A stretch of 64,000 bases of DNA from Mucispirillum schaedleri. Its GTDB lineage: Bacteria; Chrysiogenota; Deferribacteres; Deferribacterales; Mucispirillaceae. How positions within the stretch are numbered: the stretch's first letter is position 1; each line of letters starts with the position of its first letter. Of the stretch, positions 18,397 through 27,783 are shown piece after piece. The stretch lies in assembly GCA_949287985.1 (NCBI GenBank), contig CASEIN010000055.1, positions 1-64,000 of the forward strand, given 5' to 3'. The notes beneath the pieces are model-generated. The model saw nothing but the letters and a program-made list of their open reading frames with translations. It was not told the DNA's origin and searched no databases. The translations under genes and the position numbers were made by a program.

Positions 18397-19953
18397 TCAA
18401 TTTTTACGTTTATTAATAATATACTGCTGTATAATAGAGAGTATATTATTTGTAAGCCAGTATAACACAAGTCCTGACTGGAAATTAATAAACAGGAACG
18501 TAAATATAACCGGCATTGCTAAAAATATTTTTTGCTGCACAGGGTCTGCTGTGCTTGGTGTCATTTTTTGCTGTATAAACATTGCTATACCCATAAGTAT
18601 AGGTGTAATATAATATGGGTCTTTTGCTGATAAATCCACTATCCAGCCAAAGAATGGAGCGCCTTTTAATTCAAGAGATAATAAAAGGGCTTTATATAAT
18701 GCAAAAAATATTGGAATTTGTAATAGTAATGGGAAACAACCACTTAATGGATTAACATTATGCTCTTTATAAAGCTGCATTGTTACCTGATTAAGTTTTG
18801 CAGGGTCATTTTTATATTTTTCACGAAGTTCCATCATTTTTGGCTGCAATTTCGTCATCTCTTTCATAGATACCATACTTTTTATTGTTAATGGTAATGT
18901 TAATATTTTTACAATAATTGTAAGGAAGATAATTGCAATACCATAGTTGTGAAAAATATCATATAAGAAATTTAAAATATAAAGCATAGGAATAGCTATA
19001 AAATAAAACCAGCCATAATCCATACTTTTTTGTAATGAAAGCCCATATGATTTTAATTCATCATAATATTTAGGACCAACATATAAGCTAAATTTCGCAT
19101 CATGCCTGCCTGATGGGTTAACAATAAAATCAGTGCTAATGGAAGCAACAGCTAAATTATTTTCAGGTGATATTTCAGCCTTCTTAAATAAATCATTACT
19201 TGCTGCTGCAAATAAGAAATATTTAGATGTGTAACCTGCCCATACAGCATTATCTAATGTTTCCTTATCTGTATCATCTGCTTTTATTCTATATGTTTTA
19301 CCACCATTTGTAATAACAGCCCCTTCAAATACATACATACTGTCTTCAAAACCACTGCCAAGCTTAGGTCCAATCTTTACATTTAATGGCACATTTAAAG
19401 ATGAGTTACCTGTATTTGTTACACTAACAGATGTATTTATAATATAGCTTGTATTTGAAAGCTCATATGATTTTGTTACAATTAAAGAACCAGCCTCAGC
19501 TGTAAAAGAAACTATAATACCATTATCCACTTGAGTAACTGTTTTTTGATAACCATTTGCAACAGGTGTTAAAAGAGATGCATAATCAGTATTACCATTT
19601 TTATTAAAAGTTACACGTCCACCCTCTGTATCTGCCCAGTTTAATAAAGATACACTTCTAATATTACCAGTCTGGCTGTTAAATGTAACTTCCATAAGTT
19701 TAGATTTTTCAGTTGTTAAAGTTGCAGGAGCAGATACTTCTACATTATTATTTTGAAGCTCTACATTGTTAACTGTAGTAGTGCTGTTATTATCTGCTTT
19801 AGAAGCAGAATTTACAGGTGCTGCTGGAATTTTTGCAGCAGAAGAATTATCAACCACTGGGGCTTCTGGTGTAAATATTGGAACAACAATATATGTCCAC
19901 CCAAAAATAACTATAAAACTAAGCACAAGGGCTAGTAATGTCCTTTTATCCAT
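18397..19953 (-). CDS. yidC: Membrane protein insertase YidC
   Basis: About 518 residues, Gram-negative type: a first membrane segment (MDKRTLLALVLSFIVIFGWTYIVV), a large periplasmic beta-sandwich domain (about 55-310) and the conserved five-helix insertase core (FHNYGIAIIFLTIIVKILTLPLT; MKEMTKLQPKMMELREKYKNDP; NPLSGCFPLLLQIPIFFALYKAL). It inserts membrane proteins alone or with SecYEG. I chose the ATG at 19953 because AAGGA lies 8 bases before it; the frame extends to 19977 without a site. It is followed by jag after 29 bases. Confidence 0.97.
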   Translation of the reverse strand: MDKRTLLALVLSFIVIFGWTYIVVPIFTPEAPVVDNSSAAKIPAAPVNSASKADNNSTTTVNNVELQNNNVEVSAPATLTTEKSKLMEVTFNSQTGNIRSVSLLNWADTEGGRVTFNKNGNTDYASLLTPVANGYQKTVTQVDNGIIVSFTAEAGSLIVTKSYELSNTSYIINTSVSVTNTGNSSLNVPLNVKIGPKLGSGFEDSMYVFEGAVITNGGKTYRIKADDTDKETLDNAVWAGYTSKYFLFAAASNDLFKKAEISPENNLAVASISTDFIVNPSGRHDAKFSLYVGPKYYDELKSYGLSLQKSMDYGWFYFIAIPMLYILNFLYDIFHNYGIAIIFLTIIVKILTLPLTIKSMVSMKEMTKLQPKMMELREKYKNDPAKLNQVTMQLYKEHNVNPLSGCFPLLLQIPIFFALYKALLLSLELKGAPFFGWIVDLSAKDPYYITPILMGIAMFIQQKMTPSTADPVQQKIFLAMPVIFTFLFINFQSGLVLYWLTNNILSIIQQYIINKRKN

Positions 19954-19983
19954 AAAAAATATCCTTATATCAAACAAAATACC

Positions 19984-20238
19984 CTATTTTACAGGGTCAT
20001 AGCCACCCTTATTAAAAGGGTTGCAACGCAGGATACGCCAAACTGTAAGTAACATTCCTTTAAAAAAACCTTTCTTTTGAAAGGCCTCCACTGCATAAGT
20101 TGAGCAGCTTGGATAAAAACGACAATGGTTTCCCAAGTATGGAGAAATACAATATTTATAACACTTTATCAGCATTATTGCCAGATTCTTTGGCTGCAAT
20201 AACCTTAAAAAGTGAAAGAATTTCTCTTTGAATTTCAC
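19984..20238 (-). CDS. yidD: Membrane protein insertion efficiency factor YidD
   Basis: Up to 84 residues; the family core is [57 protein letters not shown] with the conserved Cys residues and CNP-GG-D-P end. It helps YidC insert membrane proteins. The start is uncertain: ATG at 20238 overlaps rnpA by 83 bp, TTG at 20199 and ATG at 20175 are shorter choices, and homology seems to begin a few residues before the last. Overlap of rnpA and yidD is common. Confidence 0.9.
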   Translation of the reverse strand: MKFKEKFFHFLRLLQPKNLAIMLIKCYKYCISPYLGNHCRFYPSCSTYAVEAFQKKGFFKGMLLTVWRILRCNPFNKGGYDPVK

Positions 20239-20557
20239 TAAAATCAGCCCCTGCTGCTTTTGGCAGCCCCCTAATTATTACATAAATCCCATTAGGCAAC
20301 ATATTACTATTAATACGATATATTTCCCTAAGTATACGTTTTATTCTATTGCGTTTAACTGCTGATTTACTAACTTTTTTACTTACAGTAATACCTGCTT
20401 TAGAGTAACCACCCATATGTTTATAATAAATTATAAACATAGAGCTTGAAACACGTTTCCCCGTATAAACATTATTAAATTCAGTAGTTTTACAAATTCG
20501 TCTACTACGGGGGAAACTTTCAGGTTTAAATTGCAAGACGTTTACGACCTTTTGCAC
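20156..20557 (-). CDS. rnpA: Ribonuclease P protein component
   Basis: Up to 133 residues. The RNase P protein signature [24 protein letters not shown] is present; the N-terminal part ([22 protein letters not shown]) matches the family start. It binds the RNA subunit and helps cleave tRNA 5' leaders. The longest start is a GTG at 20557 that lies inside rpmH; a TTG at 20536 is an alternative that fits the usual family length better. Either way the gene overlaps rpmH upstream and yidD downstream. Confidence 0.94.
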   Translation of the reverse strand: MQKVVNVLQFKPESFPRSRRICKTTEFNNVYTGKRVSSSMFIIYYKHMGGYSKAGITVSKKVSKSAVKRNRIKRILREIYRINSNMLPNGIYVIIRGLPKAAGADFSEIQREILSLFKVIAAKESGNNADKVL

Positions 20558-20666
20558 GTCTTCTTTTTAAAACTAATCTGCCACCTTTAGTAGCCATTCT
20601 TGCACGAAAACCTTGTTTGCGAACTTTCTTTAAGTTGGTACGCTTTGCTAAAGTAAGCTGTGCCAT
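20526..20666 (-). CDS. rpmH: 50S ribosomal protein L34
   Basis: A 46-residue frame found by reading the minus strand from ATG 20666: it ends [20 protein letters not shown] then [10 protein letters not shown], the L34 signature. The N-terminal 15 residues ([15 protein letters not shown]) differ from the usual MKRTxQPS start. GGAGG (20678-20674) lies 7 bases before the ATG and a strong promoter precedes it. It heads the rpmH-rnpA-yidD-yidC-jag operon; dnaA, often divergent here, is not adjacent. Confidence 0.96.
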   Translation of the reverse strand: MAQLTLAKRTNLKKVRKQGFRARMATKGGRLVLKRRRAKGRKRLAI

Positions 20667-20731
20667 CTTTCTGCCTCCATATATTTATATGCAAAACTCT
20701 TTTTAGAGTTATATTTATATAGTGAAAAATG

Positions 20732-20760
20732 ATAATAAGAATTTTATGCAAAATTGTCAA
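20732..20760 (-). promoter_or_regulatory. Strong sigma70-type promoter of the rpmH operon
   Basis: On the minus strand a perfect -35 TTGACA (20760-20755) is followed after exactly 17 bases by TATTAT (20737-20732). Transcription would start near 20725, leaving a leader of about 58 bases with a small AACTCT/AGAGTT hairpin (20695-20710) and the GGAGG site of rpmH. Confidence 0.8.
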
Positions 20761-20788
20761 ATAAAATTTTATAAATTATGCATTTTTT

Positions 20789-22414
20789 TTATTTTAATAT
20801 ACCAATTTTGCCATTAGGAAATATTATAAGTTTTAATAAATTATTGCCTATAATATTCTCTTTAAATAAATTTTCCACATTTTCTTTTATATTAGTTAGT
20901 ATACTTTTTGATGTTATACTTTCTTTATTAAAATCTTTAAAATATCCACAAATCTCTTTTATAGATATATTATTATTTAACATTTCAAATTCCATATAAA
21001 TATAACAGTATGGTTTTTCAATAAAATACTGCTCCAATTCATCTGATATATTAAGCAGATTAATGGCAATACTGCTTTCATTCATATCTTCTACCGTTGT
21101 AAAAGATAAAAAACTAAATTCTTTATATAACAAACTTTTTTCATCTACTTCATTATTGCCATTATTTACAAAACTAAATAGCACTGTAAATAAATTTTCA
21201 TCATCTACCCTTTCGCCAAAATAATCATACATGGCAGGATAATATTTGCCATATTCTGTTCCCAGCTCTTCCATATAGCTTTCTTCATCAAAATTTTCAG
21301 ATAAATTTTCAACAATATTAATTTCTGTATATGGTTTATTATCTACATTATAATATGGATATACCATAGTAAAATTTTCAGTGTTTTGGATTATTACCAT
21401 GCCATTATTCCATGCTGGAACAGGTTCTAATATTCTTGCATGCAGATTATTCATATAACTTAATGCATATTCTTTTTCACTGCCTTTTGTTGGAAAATAA
21501 TCATTATCTTCATCTTCATAATAATGTTCATGAGTGCAGCTTTCATCATGGCTGTGGTCATGCTCTATATCACTTTCTTCATCATCATAAGGGTAAAATG
21601 TAATACTATACCTTTTATCTTTAAAAAGTGTAACAGTAAAGCCTGATATATCATATGGGGAAATATTACTAATTAATGATAATATTTCGCTGTCTATATT
21701 CATATCAACATAAAGTTCATCATAATCCATTTCTTCAATACCGTCTTTTGAAAGCAGTAGATATGATGATTCCTGATTATTATCAAGCTTACCATCTTTA
21801 ATATAAAAAGTGCAGTTTAATATTTGCCACTCTGTATTTATATTAGGCATAAGTTTTTTTGATAAATTACGTATAGATATAATTTCTTCTTCACTAGATT
21901 TGCCATTGTCTATAAGAGCAGGGGCTGGTTTTCTGTAAAAAAGCCTGCTTAAGCCAGTAAGCTTTTCAAATACATTTTCTACTTCGTCATTGCCAAAGCC
22001 AATAATTACATATGATTTTTCTTCACTAGACAAATATAAACCATAAAAAATGTCATAAGTTGTATCATCTATATGGTTGCCACCAAGGACTTCAAGCCCA
22101 AACATATCATCAATTACAACATTTCTTGCAGCATATAACTCTGATGATGTTTTACCAAAAAGATGGTCAAATATTATTTCAAGCTTATCCTGTATTTCAT
22201 CTACTTCACAAGGAGAATCTTCTATAACAGCTGCTAAAAAGCTGTTTTCATTATCCTGCCATGAAAAACATATGCCTTTTTCTGCTGTTTTTTCTATTTT
22301 TAAAGTATTTTCATCAACACTTTCAATTATAGAAAAACTTAAATCCTCTTGATTAGCAGATTCAGTTTTAAAAACAGGAAACCCTTTTTCAATAATATCT
22401 AACCATCTTTTCAT
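20789..22414 (-). CDS. Unrecognised large acidic protein with a His-rich segment
   Basis: A 541-residue soluble-looking protein, strongly acidic, without signal peptide or membrane segments. Around residue 285-310 there is a His/Asp/Glu-rich stretch (HDHSHDESCTHEHYYEDED) that could bind metal ions. The N-terminal half resembles an alpha/beta regulatory or immunity-type domain only in vague composition. It starts 15 bases after fabI and probably shares its transcript. I do not recognise a family. Codon use matches the neighbours, so recent transfer is not suggested. Confidence 0.65.
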   Translation of the reverse strand: MKRWLDIIEKGFPVFKTESANQEDLSFSIIESVDENTLKIEKTAEKGICFSWQDNENSFLAAVIEDSPCEVDEIQDKLEIIFDHLFGKTSSELYAARNVVIDDMFGLEVLGGNHIDDTTYDIFYGLYLSSEEKSYVIIGFGNDEVENVFEKLTGLSRLFYRKPAPALIDNGKSSEEEIISIRNLSKKLMPNINTEWQILNCTFYIKDGKLDNNQESSYLLLSKDGIEEMDYDELYVDMNIDSEILSLISNISPYDISGFTVTLFKDKRYSITFYPYDDEESDIEHDHSHDESCTHEHYYEDEDNDYFPTKGSEKEYALSYMNNLHARILEPVPAWNNGMVIIQNTENFTMVYPYYNVDNKPYTEINIVENLSENFDEESYMEELGTEYGKYYPAMYDYFGERVDDENLFTVLFSFVNNGNNEVDEKSLLYKEFSFLSFTTVEDMNESSIAINLLNISDELEQYFIEKPYCYIYMEFEMLNNNISIKEICGYFKDFNKESITSKSILTNIKENVENLFKENIIGNNLLKLIIFPNGKIGILK

Positions 22415-22429
22415 ATATTAAAATACCTT

Positions 22430-23194
22430 TTACATTGCTGTAATATTAAAGCCACCATCTACATATATAACAGAGCCTGTTACATTTTTAGCTTTTGAAC
22501 TTAATAAAAATGCTGCCATAGTGCCACAGTCATCAATATCTACATTTCTACCAAGTGGAATACGTGGTTCGTTATTGTTAAGCATAGATTTAAAGCCTGC
22601 AATACCTGCTGCAGACAATGTTCTAATAGGACCTGCTGAAATTGCATTTATTCTTCTACCATCTTTACCTAAATCAACAGCTAAATAACGAACAGTAGCT
22701 TCTAATGCTGCTTTTGCAACACCCATAACATTATAGTTTGGAACAACTTTTTCACTGCCATAGTATGTAAGAGTAATAACACTTGCATCTTCACTCATAA
22801 TACGTTCAAATTTTTTCACAACTGCTATTAATGTATAAACACTTACATTCATAGAAAGAAGAAAATCATCTCTAGTAACTTCTAAAAATCTGCCAGATAA
22901 TGCTTCTCTTGTAGCAAATGCAACAGAGTGAACAATAATATCAATTTTGCCAAACTTTGCTTCGTATTTATTAACTAATGCATCAATTGCATTATCATCT
23001 GATAAATCACATTCTTCTACAAATGTAGAGCCTAATTCTTCAGCAATTGACATAACTCTTTTTTCATGAGCTGCTACATAAGATAATGCAACATCTGCTC
23101 CTTCTGCTTTTAATTGTTTTGCAATACCATAAGCAATACTTAAATTACTTGCAACACCAAATACTAATGCTTTTTTACCTTCTAAAATTCCCAT
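22430..23194 (-). CDS. fabI: Enoyl-[acyl-carrier-protein] reductase FabI
   Basis: A 254-residue SDR enzyme performing the last reduction of each fatty-acid elongation cycle, using NADH/NADPH. It starts MGILEGKKALVFGVASNLSIAYGIA, where FabI has its altered glycine motif, and has catalytic Y154 and K161 (Y-x6-K, the FabI spacing), followed by INAISAGPIRTLSAAGI. The family is the target of triclosan. GAGGGTGAT precedes the ATG, and a promoter candidate lies upstream. Confidence 0.97.
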   Translation of the reverse strand: MGILEGKKALVFGVASNLSIAYGIAKQLKAEGADVALSYVAAHEKRVMSIAEELGSTFVEECDLSDDNAIDALVNKYEAKFGKIDIIVHSVAFATREALSGRFLEVTRDDFLLSMNVSVYTLIAVVKKFERIMSEDASVITLTYYGSEKVVPNYNVMGVAKAALEATVRYLAVDLGKDGRRINAISAGPIRTLSAAGIAGFKSMLNNNEPRIPLGRNVDIDDCGTMAAFLLSSKAKNVTGSVIYVDGGFNITAM

Positions 23195-23232
23195 AAATTA
23201 TCACCCTCTTTAATAATTTTCATTTTTTAAGC

Positions 23233-23260
23233 AGTATATTTATAATAAGTAAAATAGCAA
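23233..23260 (-). promoter_or_regulatory. Probable sigma70-type promoter of fabI
   Basis: TTGCTA (23260-23255) and TATACT (23238-23233) on the minus strand are spaced by 16 bases, about 39 bases before the fabI ATG. Confidence 0.5.
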
Positions 23261-23294
23261 GAACTTTTTTATATATATACATGATTTTAGGATA

Positions 23295-24308
23295 TTATAT
23301 ATTTTTCTTTTCTAATGTACTTTTACAGAATTTATCAAAATCAGAATTTATTTTTTGTGTTTTATTAAAAATAATATACTCTTGCTCTGCCTTTTCTTTT
23401 GCATGCTCCATTGAAATATTGCATTTATCCGATAAAATATCATACCTTCTAAAGTTTAAAAATTCATTTACACTTGCAGAAAATTCTTCAATAGTAAATG
23501 TATTTTCCCTTTCTATTAAATCTTCAATATAATCAAAATACCCTGTTACTACCCTTTCAAGCTGTTTTATTTCTTTTTCCGATAAGTAATTTTTTGCAAA
23601 TAAAGCATCAGATTTTAATATTCTGCCATCTAGAGCATTTTTCCATGTTTTAAGCCCCATACTTTCTTTAGAGCTGTCTGCATTTGTATATATTATTTCT
23701 GCTGCAGTTTGATATGTTATGGCATAATGAAACTTATTTTGAATAGTTGCAAAAAATTCTTTAGTGGTAGACGAATTTTTATTATAGTCTATGGAACATT
23801 CTGCAAAAATATCTGTTATTTGCTGCCATATTCTTCTTTCGCTTGCTCTTATAGAGCGAATTCTTTCTAAAAGTTCTTTAAAGTAGTCTTTACCAAAAGT
23901 GGTTTTACCCTACTTTAACTTTTCATCATCTAAAACAAAGCCTTTTTGTATAAATTCTTTTAATACACCAGTTGCCCATATTCTAAACTTAGTTGCTTTT
24001 GAAGAATTTACTCTGTAACCAACAGATATAACTGCATCAAGATTATAAAAATTTACTTCTCTTGTCTGCTCTTTTCCTGCTATTGCTCCATGTTGAGTGG
24101 TTATTGCAATTTTTGCAATAACTACTTGTTCTGATAACTCACCTTCTGTAAAGATATTCTTTAAATGCCTATTTATCGAAGATAAATCAACCCCAAACAG
24201 TTCTGCCATAGATTTTTGAGTAAGCCATAATGTTTCGTCTTTTATTACCACATTTATAGCCACATTTTCACTTATTTCTTTATAGAGTATAAATTCTACT
24301 GGTGTCAT
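23295..24308 (-). pseudogene. rhuM: RhuM-family protein gene interrupted by one in-frame amber codon
   Basis: Reading from ATG 24308 gives the RhuM N-terminal domain (IKDETLWLTQKSMAELFGVDLSSINRHLKNIF; YNLDAVISVGYRVNSSKATKFRIWAT). It reaches a TAG at 23912-23910 directly after DDEKLK. Translation past it in the same frame has no other stop and continues with GKTTFGKDYFKELLERIRS, ASERRIWQQITDIFAECSIDY, HYAITYQTAAEIIYT, MGLKTWKNALDGRILKSD, and KTQKINSDFDKF, all RhuM-like. As I recall the family it has Gln before GK, so one CAG-to-TAG change would explain the break. Full length is about 337 codons. RhuM proteins are accessory, found near mobile and restriction genes; function is poorly known. A restart at 23660 is possible but unsupported. 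Confidence 0.85.
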
Positions 24309-24339
24309 CAAACTCTCTTATAATTTAAAGTATAAAATT

Positions 24340-25680
24340 TTATTTTAATAAATCAGCAATATTTTTTATATTAATAAGTTTCAGATTGTCGCTTTTTTCA
24401 TCTTTAAAATTAGTGTAGAATTTTTCTACACCAAAGCGTATACATTCATTGATTCTACCTTGAATATTAGCAACAGAACGCACTTCTCCAGTTAAGCCAA
24501 CTTCCCCAGCAAAAGCTGTAGTATAAGGTATTGGAATATCTTTATATGATGAAATTAAGGCAGCACATACTGCCAAATCTGCACTTGGTTCATTAATTTT
24601 TAAACCACCTGCAATATTTAAATAAATATCAGCTCCAGATAAATTTAGCCCTGCTTTTTTCTCAAGTATTGCTATAAGCATAGCTAATCTATTATTATCA
24701 TAGCCTGTAGCATTTCGTTTTGGATACTGGAAAAATGATGCAGAAACTAAAGCCTGCACTTCTATTAAAAATGGTCTTGTGCCTTCAAGTACTGGGCATA
24801 TAACTTTACCACTTGCCTGCATACCATCTTTATCAAAAAAAGCTTTATCCCCTGCTTCTATAAGCCCTAAAGAACTCATTTCAAAAACACCAACTTCATC
24901 AGTTGAACCAAACCTGTTTTTTACTGAACGTAAAATCCTTACTCCCCTTGAGTAATCCCCTTCAAAATAAAGAACAGTATCCACCAAATGCTCCAAAACT
25001 TTTGGACCAGCAATATTACCGTCTTTTGTAACCTGACCTATAATAAATACAGTAAGCCCTGTGCTTTTTGCAATTTCTACAAGCCTGTATGTTACATGGC
25101 GAATTTGCCCTACTGCTCCCCCTGCTGATAATAATTCGCTGCTTGTTATTGTTTGTATAGAATCTATTATTAAATAATCATAACTATTACTTTCAATAGC
25201 TGATAGCACATCTTCAAAAGATGTGCTTGATAAAAGCTCTATATCATTTGGTGAAACATTTAGCCTTTCTGCACGCATTTTTATCTGCGTTGGAGATTCT
25301 TCGCCAGATACATATAAAACTTTCTTATTTTTATCAGATAGTATTCCACATACTTGAAGTATTACTGTAGATTTACCAATGCCTGGTTCACCACCAATTA
25401 AAACTACAGAACCTTTTACTATGCCACCACCTAATACCTGGTCTAGCTCATTAATACCAGTTTTAAAACGAACCTGTTCAATACCTTCTACATTTTTAAG
25501 AAAAACTGGAGCATTCTTTGGAGTATAATTTTGAGATAAACTGTTTTTTGAAGAAGATGATTTTTCCACCACTTCTTCCACTAAAGAATTCCACGAATTA
25601 CATTCTGTGCATTTACCAAGCCATTTAGAATGGACTGCACCACAGTTTTGGCATATATAGCTTGTTTTAAGTTTTGCCAT
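24340..25680 (-). CDS. radA: DNA repair protein RadA (Sms)
   Basis: A 446-residue RecA-like helicase that processes recombination intermediates. It has the N-terminal zinc finger (C10, C13, C24, C27), Walker A GEPGIGKST, the RadA-specific KNRFGSTDEVGVFEM, and a C-terminal Lon-like domain (LNIAGGLKINEPSADLAVCAALISS; AFAGEVGLTGEVRSV). Its ATG overlaps the ruvB stop (TAATG), so radA is translationally coupled with ruvABC, forming a recombination operon. Confidence 0.97.
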   Translation of the reverse strand: MAKLKTSYICQNCGAVHSKWLGKCTECNSWNSLVEEVVEKSSSSKNSLSQNYTPKNAPVFLKNVEGIEQVRFKTGINELDQVLGGGIVKGSVVLIGGEPGIGKSTVILQVCGILSDKNKKVLYVSGEESPTQIKMRAERLNVSPNDIELLSSTSFEDVLSAIESNSYDYLIIDSIQTITSSELLSAGGAVGQIRHVTYRLVEIAKSTGLTVFIIGQVTKDGNIAGPKVLEHLVDTVLYFEGDYSRGVRILRSVKNRFGSTDEVGVFEMSSLGLIEAGDKAFFDKDGMQASGKVICPVLEGTRPFLIEVQALVSASFFQYPKRNATGYDNNRLAMLIAILEKKAGLNLSGADIYLNIAGGLKINEPSADLAVCAALISSYKDIPIPYTTAFAGEVGLTGEVRSVANIQGRINECIRFGVEKFYTNFKDEKSDNLKLINIKNIADLLK

Positions 25681-26711
25681 TATTCATCTTCCAAAAATTC
25701 TTCAATAGTGCCAGCTTTTGGGTGATAAGAATAGCCTAAATGGTCATATGTTAGTTTTGAAGCAATTCTACCACGTGGAGTTTTTTTAATAAACCCTTTA
25801 TATATTAAAAATGGCTCTATAACATCTTCAATAGTATCTTTTTCTTCACTGGTTGCAGCTGCTAATGTTTCCACACCCACAGGTCCACCATCATATTTTT
25901 CTATAATAGTTTCTAAAAGCCTTCTATCATTTGCATCAAGCCCACAGTTATCTATTTCTAAACGCTCTAAACCATCACGAGCCACATCTAAAGATATTAC
26001 CCCATTATTAAAAACATGGGCAAAATCTCTCATTCTTCTAAGTATTCTATGAGCTATGCGGGGCGTTCCTCTGCTGCATTTTGCAATTTCTAATGCTGCC
26101 TGTTTTTCAATTTTTGTATTTAATAGTCCTGCTGCTCGCGTAATAATACTTGCAAGTTCTTCATCATTATAAAATTCAAGGCGTATAATCATACCAAACC
26201 TATCTCTAAGTGGAGAAGTTAAAAGCCCTGCTCTAGTTGTAGCACCTACTAAAGTAAACTTTGGTAAATCAATACGCATGCTTCTAGCACCTGGACCCTG
26301 CCCTATTAATAAGTCCAGTTTAAAATCTTCCATAGCAGGATATAATATTTCTTCCACACTGGAATGAAGTCTGTGGATTTCATCAATAAAAAGAACTTGA
26401 TTTGTAGTAAGGTTTGTTAAAAGTGCAGCCAAATCACCAGATTTTTCAATAGCTGGACCACTTGTAATTGTAATATCCACCCCAAGTTCATGGGCAATAA
26501 TATTTGCAAGCGTTGTTTTTCCAAGCCCTGGAGGGCCGTAAAAAAGGCAGTGGTCAAGGCTGTCGCCTCGTTCTTGAGCAGCTTTTACATATACTTTTAA
26601 GTTTTCAATAACTTTTTTCTGCCCTGTGTAATCATCAAACCTTTCAGGGCGTAAAGCTCCAAGCTTATCTTCTACTGTTTCGGTATTTGTGTATATGTCG
26701 CTTTCTTTCAT
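25680..26711 (-). CDS. ruvB: Holliday junction branch-migration helicase RuvB
   Basis: A 343-residue AAA+ motor. It has the RuvB start [19 protein letters not shown], Walker A GPPGLGKT, Walker B FIDEIHRL, sensor [18 protein letters not shown] and the C-terminal winged helix ([16 protein letters not shown]). It drives branch migration with RuvA. Its ATG overlaps the ruvA stop by one base. Confidence 0.98.
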   Translation of the reverse strand: MKESDIYTNTETVEDKLGALRPERFDDYTGQKKVIENLKVYVKAAQERGDSLDHCLFYGPPGLGKTTLANIIAHELGVDITITSGPAIEKSGDLAALLTNLTTNQVLFIDEIHRLHSSVEEILYPAMEDFKLDLLIGQGPGARSMRIDLPKFTLVGATTRAGLLTSPLRDRFGMIIRLEFYNDEELASIITRAAGLLNTKIEKQAALEIAKCSRGTPRIAHRILRRMRDFAHVFNNGVISLDVARDGLERLEIDNCGLDANDRRLLETIIEKYDGGPVGVETLAAATSEEKDTIEDVIEPFLIYKGFIKKTPRGRIASKLTYDHLGYSYHPKAGTIEEFLEDE

Positions 26712-27283
26712 TATTTTTTACCTGATAAAAGCTGTAAAGCATTTTTAAGTATAACTTCAAAACCATCTGCTGGGTTTGCTTTTTCCACTGCTTTTCTAGC
26801 ATCTTGAGTTTTATATCCTAAATTAACTAAAGCACTAACCACTTCTTCTCTAATATCATTAGCTTGGAAAGTTGTGCTTTCGCTGTCAAACTTATCTTTT
26901 AATTCTACCACTATTCTTTCGGCAGTTTTTTTACCAATACCCGGGATTGCTGCAAGCATTTGATAATCCTTTGAACTAATAGCAGATATTAAACTTTCAA
27001 CACCAATACCACCTAAAATTTTTACTGCCATTTTAGGTCCAATACTTGAAACTGTTATTAAATGTAAAAAAAGGCGTTTTTCTTCTTTTGTAGCAAAACC
27101 ATATAAATATACGCCATCTTCTCTAACAGCCATATAAGTATATACTTCGCATATTTCACCAACATTTCCAAGATAAGCATATGTGGCAATGGAAATAGAA
27201 ACCTCATAAGCAACCCCACCAGTATCTATAACCACATAATTAGTATCTTTTTCCAATATTTCGCCTTTTAATTTATATATCAA
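26711..27283 (-). CDS. ruvA: Holliday junction DNA-binding protein RuvA
   Basis: A 190-residue protein with the three RuvA domains: N-terminal OB fold ([28 protein letters not shown]), tandem helix-hairpin-helix ([36 protein letters not shown]) and a C-terminal RuvB-contact domain ([23 protein letters not shown]). It starts 11 bases after ruvC. Confidence 0.97.
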   Translation of the reverse strand: MIYKLKGEILEKDTNYVVIDTGGVAYEVSISIATYAYLGNVGEICEVYTYMAVREDGVYLYGFATKEEKRLFLHLITVSSIGPKMAVKILGGIGVESLISAISSKDYQMLAAIPGIGKKTAERIVVELKDKFDSESTTFQANDIREEVVSALVNLGYKTQDARKAVEKANPADGFEVILKNALQLLSGKK

Positions 27284-27294
27284 AGAATCACCTT

Positions 27295-27780
27295 TTATAT
27301 AATATTACTTCGTTCATGGTATGCAAGGCATAAAGCACATGCAAGCCCGTCAGTTACATCTAAAGGAACGCCACCTTTTACCACAATATTAAGCTGTAGC
27401 TCCACAAGTTTTTTCACCTGCTCTTTTTCTGCCTTGCCATATCCTGTAACAGCTTTTTTAATCTGCAAGGCAGTAAACTCTTTCACAGGTATGTCATGAG
27501 CTATCATAGCGGCAATTAAAGCACCACGAGCCTGCCCCAAAAGTAAGGCACTTTTTACATTTACAGAATGGAAAATATCCTCAATAGCTCCCATATCTAC
27601 TTTATGTTCTATGGCAAGCTCAGCTATGCCTGTTATTAAGCTTCCAAGCCTAAAGGGCAGTGGGTCTGATGCTTTTGTGGTAATAAGACGGTGGGCAACA
27701 TATTCTACCTTATTTTTTTCAGCATATATAATACCCACCCCAGTTTTATTAAGCCCTGGGTCTATCCCCATATATATCAT
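27295..27780 (-). CDS. ruvC: Holliday junction endonuclease RuvC
   Basis: A 161-residue RNase H-fold resolvase. The start MIYMGIDPGLNKTGVGII holds the first catalytic Asp (D7), AIEDIFHSVNVKSALLLGQARGALI the Glu, and the C-terminal DVTDGLACALCLAYH the last Asp pair. It follows yebC by 3 bases. Confidence 0.97.
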   Translation of the reverse strand: MIYMGIDPGLNKTGVGIIYAEKNKVEYVAHRLITTKASDPLPFRLGSLITGIAELAIEHKVDMGAIEDIFHSVNVKSALLLGQARGALIAAMIAHDIPVKEFTALQIKKAVTGYGKAEKEQVKKLVELQLNIVVKGGVPLDVTDGLACALCLAYHERSNII

Positions 27781-27783
27781 ATT

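Noticed and set aside
20667-20788. Replication origin next to rpmH
   Set aside because: rpmH often lies beside dnaA and oriC, but I see no DnaA boxes (TTATCCACA), no dnaA and no cluster of repeats here; only a promoter and a small hairpin.
23281-23532. Plus-strand ORF of 83 codons and many similar opposite-strand frames
   Set aside because: They lie within confidently assigned genes on the other strand, have low-complexity Ser/Phe/Ile-rich translations and lack ribosome sites; treated as shadows.
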